Assembly: GCA_903879825.1 (NCBI GenBank)
Contig: CAIRND010000039.1
Coordinates: 1-5,263 of the forward strand
Reading direction: 5' to 3'
Length of the DNA stretch: 5,263 nucleotides
Source: an uncultured Geobacteraceae bacterium
Lineage (GTDB): Bacteria; Desulfobacterota; Desulfuromonadia; Geobacterales; Pseudopelobacteraceae
Both the position numbers and the translations under genes were made by a program. Below, piece after piece: positions 1-5,234 of this stretch (positions within the stretch are counted from its first letter, which is position 1; the number at the start of each line of letters is the position of its first letter). The notes under the pieces were generated by a model. That model was not told the origin of the DNA, made no database searches, and saw nothing but the letters and a program-made list of their open reading frames with translations.

Positions 1-690
1 CTGGTGATCGGCGCTGCCTCAATCTCGACTCTGCACCAGTCATCCTTAGGCACCTTTTTCCTGATCGCCGTGGATAAACTGCACGCCCTCTGGTACAACC
101 CGCTGCTGCCGCTGCTGTTCTGGCTCTCAGCCATTTTTACCGGCATCTCGATTATCATCCTCGAAGCCACCATGGTGCATCGTTTCATGGGACAGCCGGA
201 TGAATCCGAACTGCTGGAGATTCTAACCAAAATCCTCCCCTGGGTGCTGGGGGTGTATCTTGTGGTAAAAATCGGCGCCACAGCCTTGCTATCACACGGC
301 CCGCTCTTCGACCGCCCCAGCCTGCTGGCCCTGTTTGCGGCAGAGATGATCATCGGTATTATCATGCCGATGATCATGTTCATGAAGAAGCAGTGCCGAG
401 TAGACCAGCGGATGCAGCTGCGCGGGGCATCGCTGGTCATCTTCGGCCTGGTGCTGAACCGCTTCAATGTCTCCATGTTCGGCATGGAGCAGGCTGACCA
501 GGCGATCTACTATCCTTCGATCATCGAATCACTGGTCACCATCGGCATCATCGCCGCCCATGTCCTCTTTTTCGTACTGCTGGCCAAGTATTTCCCGATC
601 TTCGAACATCACCCCGAAACGGTCGATTATTCCATTCCGGACCACGCCCACAGCACGACAAAGCAGGGGCACAGCGGAGCGGTTCAGTAA
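1..690 (+). CDS. HybB/NrfD-family integral membrane quinol-interacting subunit, 5' end cut off by window
   Basis: The reading frame is open from the first base, so the N-terminus lies outside the window; about 229 residues of a family usually near 390-400 are seen. Recognisable family signatures are the TLHQSSLG segment close to the left edge, LNRFNVS (about residue 150 of the visible part) and the HVLFFVLLAKYFPIFEHHPE end. Hydrophobic segments lie near visible residues 32-55, 78-98, 105-127 and 171-197, consistent with the last membrane helices of a multi-pass protein; the tail after about 200 is polar and His-rich. In this family the protein anchors a periplasmic FeS/cytochrome or hydrogenase/molybdoenzyme complex and exchanges electrons with the quinone pool. 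HybB (NiFe hydrogenase), NrfD and PsrC subunits are related, and the partner subunits are not in view, so the exact complex is not assignable. Its stop codon overlaps the mobA start by one base, which implies one operon. Confidence 0.85.
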   Translation: MVIGAASISTLHQSSLGTFFLIAVDKLHALWYNPLLPLLFWLSAIFTGISIIILEATMVHRFMGQPDESELLEILTKILPWVLGVYLVVKIGATALLSHGPLFDRPSLLALFAAEMIIGIIMPMIMFMKKQCRVDQRMQLRGASLVIFGLVLNRFNVSMFGMEQADQAIYYPSIIESLVTIGIIAAHVLFFVLLAKYFPIFEHHPETVDYSIPDHAHSTTKQGHSGAVQ

Positions 691-1376
691 TGGCATTACT
701 GGCTGTCAAAACAGCTACCACACCGTTTGCCGGAGTTACCGGCGTCATTCTGGCCGGTGGAAAGTCAAGCCGCATGGGGAGCAACAAGGCGTTGCTCCCC
801 TACCGCGGCGGCCGGTTTATCGAATCGATTTACCGCCAGCTGTCAGGACTGTTCGATGAGGTGATTGTGGTGACCAACACCCCCGATCAATACGCATTTC
901 TGGGTTGCCGCATGGTTCCGGATATCTACCAGGACATGGGTGCGCTGGCCGGGCTGCATGCGGGACTGACCAACAGCAGCACACCACACATATTCGCTGT
1001 CGCCTGTGACATGCCATATCTGAACGATTCCCTGATCAGGACACTTGTAGCCCGCCGCCACCAGGGGGATGTCATCATTCCCGAGAGTGACGACGGCCTG
1101 GAGCCGTTGCACGCCGTGTACTGCCGGTCCTGCATCTCTACCATGGAAGCTGCTCTGGAGGCGGGAAAGCGGCGGCTCATATCATTTTTTCCCGAAATCC
1201 GGGCTACAATTATTCCGGGTGACACGGTCCGCTTTGTCGATCCGGACCTTGATTCTTTCAGAAACATAAATACACCGAGAGATTATTATGATCTGCGCGA
1301 AGGAGAGCGTATGCGCATTAACGGTAGGCACTGTGACAATAAAACGGCTGGTTTCGGGACGGGCCGCACACGCTGA
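690..1376 (+). CDS. mobA: MobA, molybdenum cofactor guanylyltransferase
   Basis: MobA transfers GMP from GTP to molybdopterin in the cytoplasm, giving the guanine dinucleotide form of the cofactor used by DMSO-reductase-family enzymes. The N-terminal nucleotide-binding signature LAGGKSSRMGSNKALL is at residues 21-36. The metal-binding Asp is in ACDMPYL (D107), the conserved EPLHAVY is at 138-144, and the NINTPRDYYDL ending is at 193-202. The start at 690 overlaps the upstream TAA and has GGAG at 676-679; no other in-frame ATG precedes the signature, so 17 residues lead into it. The upstream membrane subunit suggests a respiratory complex, possibly a molybdoenzyme, but that link is inference. 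Residues 208-228 lie beyond the normal family end. Residue 208 is an ATG with its own strong ribosome binding site, so this tail is probably read through a decayed neighbour, not native MobA. Confidence 0.93.
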   Translation: MALLAVKTATTPFAGVTGVILAGGKSSRMGSNKALLPYRGGRFIESIYRQLSGLFDEVIVVTNTPDQYAFLGCRMVPDIYQDMGALAGLHAGLTNSSTPHIFAVACDMPYLNDSLIRTLVARRHQGDVIIPESDDGLEPLHAVYCRSCISTMEAALEAGKRRLISFFPEIRATIIPGDTVRFVDPDLDSFRNINTPRDYYDLREGERMRINGRHCDNKTAGFGTGRTR

Positions 1377-1396
1377 TTGAGCGTGTCAGACGGTAA
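1311..1396 (+). pseudogene. mobB: Probable relic of the start of mobB (MGD biosynthesis adaptor GTPase), frameshifted
   Basis: GAAGGAG at 1299-1305 is well placed for an ATG at 1311. Reading 1333-1341 gives VTI in one frame. A one-base shift gives GWFRDGPHTLIERVRR from 1346 to 1393, then TAA. MobB proteins begin with a short strand followed by a P-loop of the type GWSGSGKTTLIERL, and mobB commonly follows mobA. The match to the GW....G..TLIERV pattern at the right place is what suggests a decayed mobB. The P-loop Lys is missing (GPHT instead of GKTT), the frame is broken and nothing similar follows, so no functional protein is possible. The match is short and could be coincidence; the alternative is that mobA simply ends at 1376 in ordinary non-coding DNA. 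Confidence 0.42.
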
Positions 1397-1567
1397 CGAT
1401 CTGAGCTCAAATAGTTTTATCGCCATAACAGCTGAGCTTGGTTAAGTTCGTTTTGCTTTAGACGAATCAGTGGGAAGTGTGTAAGAAGTTGACGTTATGT
1501 GGTGGGGACCATCACAACATTTTAGAAAGAATGAGCCACACGACTTAATGTGGAGTTTTCGCAAAAC
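1397..1567. other. Non-coding stretch between mobA and the tRNA terminator
   Basis: No open frame with a plausible start was found on either strand. GC content drops here compared with mobA. A small hairpin, CCACA (1536-1540) with TGTGG (1549-1553), is followed by GTTTTC and could be a weak terminator for the mobA transcript. The 13-bp repeat GACTTAATGTGGA (1542-1554) also lies in it. TTGACG at 1488 has no matching -10. The stretch may be decayed gene or old insertion remnant. Confidence 0.5.
1542..1554 (+). repeat. 13-bp direct repeat, copy 1 (left of tRNA fragment)
   Basis: GACTTAATGTGGA is identical to 1784-1796 and stands 242 bases from it. After the match, copy 1 continues GTTTTCG and copy 2 continues CTTCG. 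It lies outside the tRNA/terminator block, on the side expected to be chromosomal, which is odd if it is an arm site of the integrase at 1821. Confidence 0.7.
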
Positions 1568-1600
1568 AAAAGGGGTGAGCCTTATCGGCTAACCCCTTTT
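1568..1600. terminator. Bidirectional intrinsic terminator, native to the tRNA-Val unit
   Basis: AAAAGGGGT pairs with ACCCCTTTT, and inside this, after one G/A mismatch, AGCC pairs with GGCT around a short TTATC loop. T-rich sequence follows on the plus strand (CCCCTTTTGTTT) and on the minus strand (CCCCTTTTGTTTTG), so it can act both ways. It starts eight bases beyond the tRNA CCA end on the minus strand, the normal place for a tRNA terminator. From the left it would also stop mobA transcription before the integrase region. Confidence 0.85.
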
Positions 1601-1607
1601 GTTTATT

Positions 1608-1655
1608 TGGTGGGCGCTGCGGGTTTCGAACCTGCGACCCCTGCCGTGTGAAGGC
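1608..1655 (-). tRNA. 3' fragment of tRNA-Val(CAC): likely attL of the integrated element
   Basis: On the minus strand the last 48 bases of a tRNA can be read. They are an anticodon loop TTCACAC (anticodon CAC, valine), stem GGCAG, variable GGGTC, T-arm with loop TTCGAAA, acceptor strand AGCGCCC, discriminator A and CCA. The sequence departs from tRNA just 5' of the anticodon loop, so D-arm and acceptor 5' strand are missing and no tRNA can be made here. The T-stem strands GCAGG and CCCGC leave an A/C mismatch, a sign of drift in a non-functional copy. The right-hand break faces the integrase gene. By the geometry of tRNA integration the intact tRNA gene should be at the other end of the element, to the right of the window. 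Confidence 0.82.
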
Positions 1656-1820
1656 GATTTCAACAGTATCGTTGTAAATACCCATATATCTCGGTAGACA
1701 GTAAATGGCAGTATTATATCAATTTAGTAGCTTGTAACCGTTTTTCGTTATATACCCAAAGATACGTGTTCATACTGACGTTGGACTTAATGTGGACTTC
1801 GTATCTTACCGGGGAATTAT
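1656..1820. other. Element arm between att core and integrase gene
   Basis: No gene is seen. It carries several short repeats that could be integrase or excisionase binding sites. ATACCCA occurs at 1678-1684 and 1752-1758. An inverted pair AAGATACG (1759-1766) and CGTATCTT (1800-1807) brackets copy 2 of the 13-bp repeat. GGACTT occurs twice, at 1783-1788 and 1794-1799, one helical turn apart. No convincing promoter for the integrase was found; TTGGAC at 1782 with TATCTT at 1803 has only a 15-base spacer and is weak. Confidence 0.5.
1784..1796 (+). repeat. 13-bp direct repeat, copy 2 (upstream of integrase)
   Basis: This second copy of GACTTAATGTGGA lies 25 bases before the integrase start and inside the AAGATACG/CGTATCTT inverted repeat. 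With the next bases it forms GGACTT-AATGT-GGACTT, an 11-base-period tandem. Repeats of this kind near an integrase gene are typical of arm-type binding sites, but binding here is inferred. Confidence 0.65.
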
Positions 1821-3050
1821 ATGATCGATAAAATCACAAAAACACTGATTAGCGATATTGAAAAAAAGGTCAAGCCACCAAAGGTTTATGAAATATATGA
1901 TACTGATTTGCCGGGATTTTTAATTCGAATCCAACCATCAGGGTCCATCGCGTTTATAGTCTCTTACAGGTTCAAAGGCAAACGTAATCGCATCACCATC
2001 GGTCAAAGTAACAAAATTAGCGCTGTACAGGCAAGAGATAAAGCGGATAAAATTTTGGCGAGCTTAACGTTAGGCGGCGACCCTGCTCAATACAAAGCAT
2101 CAAAAGAAATTCCAACTAAAAAAATGACGCTTGATTCTTTTATCGACAGACAATATCAACGGTGGTGTGAAGTAAAAAATAAAGACGGGGTTGCGACTAT
2201 CAAACGTATCAAGTCTGCTTTTGCGGATCTCTTAGATGAAGAACTCGAAGAGATAAATGAGTATAGGTGTGAGACATGGCGTACAAATCGTCAGTGTTCT
2301 GACATAGCTAATTCTACTATTAACAGAGATATCACTGCATTAAAATCGCTTATATCGACAGCAGTCGACTGGGGTTTCCTACAAATCAACTCTTTAGCTA
2401 AATTCAAATTACTCGAAATAGATAGCTCACCGAAAGTAAGATATTTAGATAAAAATGAAGAAATCCGCTTATTAGATGCGCTTTATGCGCGTGAAAGAGA
2501 GATGGACCAGGCCAGGGAGCGCAGCAATGCGTGGCGAGAACAGCGTGGTTATCCTTTATTCCCGCCGGTATCTGACCATCTTCGTCGGATGGTTATTATC
2601 TCGTTAAATACTGGCGTCCGATGGGGGGAGTTGGCACAATTAACATGGGACAATGTTGATTTAGAACAAACTCAGCAACTAACGATTACTGGTGTTACTT
2701 CAAAAAAGAAAAAAACTCGATATATCCCACTAAATGTCATTGCTTTGCAGACGCTAAAGGAGTGGAAAAAAGTTACAGGCGAATTAAGTAAAGGACTCGT
2801 TTTTCCGGGTGAAAAAGGGAATGTATTAGACAATGTAAATAAATCTTGGGCAGGTGTTAAGGATCGGGCACAGATTACTGATTTTAGGTGGCATGATCTA
2901 AGGCATTCTTTCGCTTCAAAGCTTGTAATGAACGGGGTTGACCTTAACACCGTCCGGGAGTTGTTGGGCCACGCAGATCTTAAAATGACACTGAGATATG
3001 CCCATTTAGCCCCTGAACATAAAGCTAAAGCTGTTGCGATGTTGCTATAA
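1821..3050 (+). CDS. Tyrosine site-specific integrase, P4/DUF4102 type
   Basis: The protein catalyses strand exchange between the element's attP and the chromosomal attB, here most likely the 3' part of tRNA-Val(CAC). Residues about 1-95 form the N-terminal DUF4102-like arm-binding domain (YEIYDTDLPGFLIRIQPSG, then RITIGQ). About 100-190 is the SAM-like core-binding domain, and about 205-409 is the catalytic domain. The catalytic set is complete: R267 (NTGVRWGE), a Lys around 296 in TSKKKKTR, H358 and R361 (HDLRHSF), H384 (LLGHAD) and nucleophile Y393 (LRYAHL). Its 409 residues are normal for the family. GGGGAA at 1811-1816 supports the ATG at 1821. It is the first gene beside the att site, pointing into the element. 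Its stop overlaps the convergent repressor gene by six bases with no terminator between. Confidence 0.95.
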   Translation: MIDKITKTLISDIEKKVKPPKVYEIYDTDLPGFLIRIQPSGSIAFIVSYRFKGKRNRITIGQSNKISAVQARDKADKILASLTLGGDPAQYKASKEIPTKKMTLDSFIDRQYQRWCEVKNKDGVATIKRIKSAFADLLDEELEEINEYRCETWRTNRQCSDIANSTINRDITALKSLISTAVDWGFLQINSLAKFKLLEIDSSPKVRYLDKNEEIRLLDALYAREREMDQARERSNAWREQRGYPLFPPVSDHLRRMVIISLNTGVRWGELAQLTWDNVDLEQTQQLTITGVTSKKKKTRYIPLNVIALQTLKEWKKVTGELSKGLVFPGEKGNVLDNVNKSWAGVKDRAQITDFRWHDLRHSFASKLVMNGVDLNTVRELLGHADLKMTLRYAHLAPEHKAKAVAMLL

Positions 3051-3806
3051 CATTTTTATAGAATGTACTTTAATAAGACTCCTTCCAAGTGCAAGCTGGG
3101 CTTCTTTTATTAAATCAAAATTAATTCCGGCCGGTGCTGATACTTCCATTACAATTTTAATACCTTTTGTTGCGGGCGGTTTTCGTTCAATTGCTAAATT
3201 AATTAAATTCCCAGGAATTTCTGCATATTTTAACAAGTTTACAAACTCTTCACCATAGGGCTGCGTCCAAATCGAATTAAAGAAAAATTTTCCCATTGGA
3301 TTTTTTGTAGAAGTATTTTCAAAATGTGAATTGATATATTTATTAATAAGAGAATTAAATTTGCACGATGGAAAGATGATAAAGCACAAACTATCAGTAT
3401 GAATAATGTAAATCTGTTGAGTTTCAGTAATGCCCGTACCCCTATGCAACACTGCCTGATCAAGTCGACAGACTTTTGCACCTTTGAATGCTGGCAAAGA
3501 AAACAAATCGGGCAAAACACTTGATATTCCCCTCTCTATTGTTGCGAGGGCAGTCTCTGTATAAGAGATGTGAGGTAAAGTCAGGCTTGTCACTATCAGG
3601 CCTTCCAACCTGTCGTTTTCGAACCAATCTACTGGCCACCCTGTAGTCTCCGCGATTGTTTGTATTGCCTCTGCACGCGGAATTCGCCCCCCCGCTGTTT
3701 CATACCGAGCAATTACTGACTGTTTGATATCCAATAGATCCGCTAAATCAGACTGCCGGTAGCCCGACATAAGCCTAACTAACTTGATTTTCTGATGAAT
3801 ATCCAT
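3045..3806 (-). CDS. XRE-family helix-turn-helix repressor with an unrecognised C-terminal domain
   Basis: Residues about 5-65 form a Cro/CI-type HTH: IKLVRLMSGYRQSDLADLLD, then recognition helix KQSVIARYE (about 28-36), followed by the GRIPRAEAIQTIAETTGWPVDWF stretch common in phage-type regulators. The rest (about 70-253) does not look like an S24/LexA self-cleaving peptidase: no Ser-Lys dyad context was recognised. It may be a sensor or dimerisation domain; its function is unknown. AGGAGG (plus-strand 3815-3820) lies eight bases before the ATG, a very good start. The gene faces away from the AlpA-like gene across a region with palindromic TATACCG sites, so it is probably the element's lysogeny repressor, autoregulated and silencing the rightward genes. 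Its end overlaps the integrase stop (3045-3050). Confidence 0.88.
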   Translation of the reverse strand: MDIHQKIKLVRLMSGYRQSDLADLLDIKQSVIARYETAGGRIPRAEAIQTIAETTGWPVDWFENDRLEGLIVTSLTLPHISYTETALATIERGISSVLPDLFSLPAFKGAKVCRLDQAVLHRGTGITETQQIYIIHTDSLCFIIFPSCKFNSLINKYINSHFENTSTKNPMGKFFFNSIWTQPYGEEFVNLLKYAEIPGNLINLAIERKPPATKGIKIVMEVSAPAGINFDLIKEAQLALGRSLIKVHSIKML

Positions 3807-3855
3807 CGAAGCACCCTCCTATATTGTAAATATAAATTTAATAACACTATACCAG

Positions 3856-3883
3856 AAATATTATATACCGGTATATAATATTT
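3856..3883. promoter_or_regulatory. Operator 1: perfect 28-bp palindrome
   Basis: The half AAATATTATATACC (3856-3869) is followed by its exact reverse complement (3870-3883), with no mismatch and no spacer, centred on CCGG. It covers the -10 and spacer of the leftward promoter and abuts the -35 of the rightward one. It is the strongest candidate binding site for the repressor encoded to its left. That the repressor binds is inference from position and symmetry. Confidence 0.78.
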
Positions 3884-3888
3884 GTTGA
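3860..3888 (-). promoter_or_regulatory. Leftward promoter for the repressor gene
   Basis: On the minus strand a perfect -10 TATAAT (plus 3860-3865) lies 17 bases after TCAACA (plus 3883-3888), a 4/6 match to TTGACA. The start would fall about 45-50 bases before the repressor ATG. Both elements overlap operator 1, which would give negative autoregulation. A second possible -10, TATAGT (plus 3846-3851), has a poorer -35. Confidence 0.55.
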
Positions 3889-3913
3889 CATGAGTGATAT
3901 ACCGGTGTATATA
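3885..3913 (+). promoter_or_regulatory. Rightward promoter (PR-like) for the AlpA-like gene
   Basis: A consensus -35 TTGACA (3885-3890), a 17-base spacer and TATATA (3908-3913) make a good sigma-70 promoter. Its -35 overlaps the -35 of the leftward promoter. Operator 2 fills its spacer, so a bound repressor would block polymerase. The transcript would start near 3920 and have a leader of about 125 bases before the ATG at 4047. Confidence 0.72.
3897..3910. promoter_or_regulatory. Operator 2: imperfect 14-bp palindrome in the PR spacer
   Basis: ATATACCGGTGTAT shares the ATATACCGGT core of operator 1, with one mismatched pair (T3900/G3907). Its centre is 34 bases from the centre of operator 1. 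It starts within AGTGATATACCG (3893-3904), which is repeated exactly at 3956-3967. Confidence 0.65.
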
Positions 3914-3955
3914 TAGAAACACGGAATCAAGAACAGGTTTTTTTTGGAATGGCAT

Positions 3956-3973
3956 AGTGATATACCGTCATAT
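3956..3973. promoter_or_regulatory. Operator 3: half-site repeat downstream of PR
   Basis: AGTGATATACCG at 3956-3967 is identical to 3893-3904. The right half (GTCATAT) matches the palindrome only in its outer bases. Its distance from operator 2 is 63 bases, six turns of B-DNA, so proteins on both sites would face the same side. It lies in the transcribed leader, where a bound repressor could act as a roadblock or assist looping. Confidence 0.5.
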
Positions 3974-3981
3974 TGTTTTCA

Positions 3982-4012
3982 TTGGGAACAACCCTGATCA
4001 TTTGTATATACA
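3982..4012 (+). promoter_or_regulatory. Possible second rightward promoter with palindromic -10
   Basis: TTGGGA (3982-3987, 4/6 match) is followed after 17 bases by TATATA (4005-4010), inside the short palindrome TGTATATACA (4003-4012). A start near 4018 would give a leader of about 30 bases for the gene at 4047. AT-rich sequence produces such matches easily, so this is weak. Confidence 0.3.
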
Positions 4013-4046
4013 GACAGCTAAAGAAAGCTAAAGAGGAGATTACATC

Positions 4047-4274
4047 ATGAAAGTCGGAATGACGATCCCAACAATAGAGACGAAGCAACAGTTTTCGACA
4101 GCAGAGGCGGCTTGTTACACAGGCATGAGCGAAGCTTATTATCGTTGCGGCCGTTATTCAGGTCTAACATCTCAACCTGCTTATTATAAGATTGGCCGCA
4201 AAATTTTCTATTTACGCGAAGATTTAGACCTCTGGCTCTCGCAGTTCAAAGTCCCACAGCAAGCAGCAGCCTAA
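4047..4274 (+). CDS. Small HTH protein, AlpA/excisionase-like (MerR-type fold)
   Basis: Seventy-five residues form one HTH_17/AlpA-type winged helix. FSTAEAACYTGMSEAYYRC (16-34) fits the first helices, and YYKIGRKIFYLREDLDLWLSQF (46-67) fits the wing and the closing helix seen in this family (..KIG..v.Y...DLd.WL). Such proteins act as excisionases or as activators of integrase and other element genes; P4-like AlpA is the model. GAGGAG at 4033-4038 stands eight bases before the ATG at 4047; a second in-frame ATG at 4059 is possible but lacks as good a site. AGCTAAAG is repeated at 4017-4024 and 4027-4034, just ahead of the start. It is the first gene controlled by the divergent switch. Which of the two roles it has cannot be told from sequence. 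Confidence 0.8.
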   Translation: MKVGMTIPTIETKQQFSTAEAACYTGMSEAYYRCGRYSGLTSQPAYYKIGRKIFYLREDLDLWLSQFKVPQQAAA

Positions 4275-4304
4275 TCACATAATGTACTAATAAAAGCAGG
4301 GTAC

Positions 4305-4321
4305 ACTTGGTACTTCCAAGT
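4305..4321. other. Small hairpin between the AlpA-like gene and the next gene
   Basis: ACTTGG (4305-4310) and CCAAGT (4316-4321) pair around a five-base loop TACTT. No T-run follows, so it is not a clear terminator; it may be an RNA processing or attenuating structure between two cotranscribed genes. The surrounding gap (4275-4368) shows no other signal: TTGACA at 4329 has no -10. Confidence 0.3.
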
Positions 4322-4368
4322 AAATAAATTGACACCAACCCTAAACCGTTTAAGAACTGGAGACTAAT

Positions 4369-5130
4369 ATGAGTTATACACTCACCAAAGAAGATGAATT
4401 GGTAATTGAAAAGGCAAGAAAACTACTTTCAAATGACATGAGAGATGAGGCTCAACTAATATTTGCGCAGAGAGACTTGATACGAAGAAAACAGTGTGGG
4501 AGGATACCTGGAGTGACATACCCGGGTGATGACCGCATAGAAAGGCATATCCCTTTCGACGAATCTATTTCTCCGTTAATCGGCTGCGACATTGAATCAT
4601 TCAATAGAATCCCGCAAATGACTTGGAATTCTGTTCGTTTTGCAAATGAAACGTTTATTATATCGTCAGATTTTAAAGAAGCTGTTCATAAAGAATGCCC
4701 GAATCTTGATCTCGAAGTGGAAGGTAAGAAATGTGCGAATTACGTAAGATCTCTGATCAAACAGGGAAGGTTAAATGGCAAAGCTATAAATATATTCCGT
4801 AAGTTCTGCGAAAATGCTGTTCTAAATGGACGGCAGTATACACAGAATAAGTCAGAAACTCCGGAGGAAATTATCGCCCGGATTGCTCCGTTTGCCCCTC
4901 CGCCGGATCTTAAAGCTGCGATGGATAAACACAGCAACAAAAGACATTTTGCAAGTACTGATGTCAGCGCTGAAGATCAAGCATCTTATGACACCAAGGC
5001 TGATGAAGCTAAAGCTCAGTGTGAAGTTTTAGAGGCTATATTTTTGCAAAAAAGGGCTGAGGAAAATATCGAAAGACATAGAAACAACGATGCATATGCG
5101 CGCGGAATTGTAATGATGCCCGACTGTTGA
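4369..5130 (+). CDS. Unrecognised 253-residue element protein
   Basis: I do not recognise a family. The start at 4369 has GGAG at 4359-4362, six bases upstream. The protein is hydrophilic, lacks a signal peptide or membrane segment and should be cytoplasmic. The N-terminus (about 5-45) is charged and helical (KEDELVIEKARKLLSND). A middle part (about 78-170) has mixed character with GKAINIFRKFCENAVLNGRQ. A proline-rich hinge APFAPPPD lies at about 173-180, and a charged Ala/Glu/Lys helix, possibly a coiled coil, is at about 204-240. Cysteines are scattered with no zinc-binding spacing. It stands downstream of the AlpA-like gene on the same strand, 94 bases apart, and probably shares its transcript, so an early function in the element (regulation, replication or phage interaction) is a guess. 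Confidence 0.75.
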   Translation: MSYTLTKEDELVIEKARKLLSNDMRDEAQLIFAQRDLIRRKQCGRIPGVTYPGDDRIERHIPFDESISPLIGCDIESFNRIPQMTWNSVRFANETFIISSDFKEAVHKECPNLDLEVEGKKCANYVRSLIKQGRLNGKAINIFRKFCENAVLNGRQYTQNKSETPEEIIARIAPFAPPPDLKAAMDKHSNKRHFASTDVSAEDQASYDTKADEAKAQCEVLEAIFLQKRAEENIERHRNNDAYARGIVMMPDC

Positions 5131-5214
5131 TTTCCGAATTGTTTGACCTTCAATTTTCTGATTATTTTGAACAATCTGTATGATTTCCAGACTATTTGAA
5201 CGAGCCTCCATTTG

Positions 5215-5234
5215 GGGGTGATTTTACTCACCCC
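5215..5234. terminator. GC-rich hairpin downstream of the unknown gene
   Basis: GGGGTGA (5215-5221) and TCACCCC (5228-5234) pair perfectly around TTTTAC. It lies about 85 bases after the stop at 5130. Neither side has a proper T-run (GATCATG follows on the plus strand, CAAATGG on the minus), so it is only a possible terminator. It could equally be a protein-binding or attenuating structure for a gene starting beyond the window. The rest of 5131-5263 shows no gene. Confidence 0.35.

Noticed and set aside
467..859. 130-residue open frame on the plus strand
   Set aside because: It lies across the membrane-subunit and mobA genes in another frame, with Ser/Arg/Pro-rich composition typical of a shadow of GC-rich coding DNA.
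926..1267. 113-residue minus-strand frame within mobA
   Set aside because: It is antisense to a clearly recognised gene and has no ribosome binding site or family likeness.
1608..1655. Functional tRNA-Val gene
   Set aside because: The D-arm, the acceptor 5' strand and most of the 5' anticodon stem are absent, and the following bases do not resemble a tRNA.
3034..3258. 74-residue plus-strand frame after the integrase
   Set aside because: It lies antisense to the repressor's C-terminal part, starts inside the integrase gene and has no ribosome binding site.
3938..3945. Run of eight T in the PR leader as a terminator
   Set aside because: No stable hairpin precedes it downstream of the predicted transcription start; the only pairing (GTGT with ACAC) overlaps the promoter itself.
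3856..3973. CRISPR-like repeat array
   Set aside because: The repeats are short, palindromic, few and unevenly spaced within a divergent promoter, which fits operators.
4329..4357. TTGACA as a promoter for the 4369 gene
   Set aside because: The -35 is perfect but the sequence 16-18 bases downstream (AAGAAC region) is no -10.
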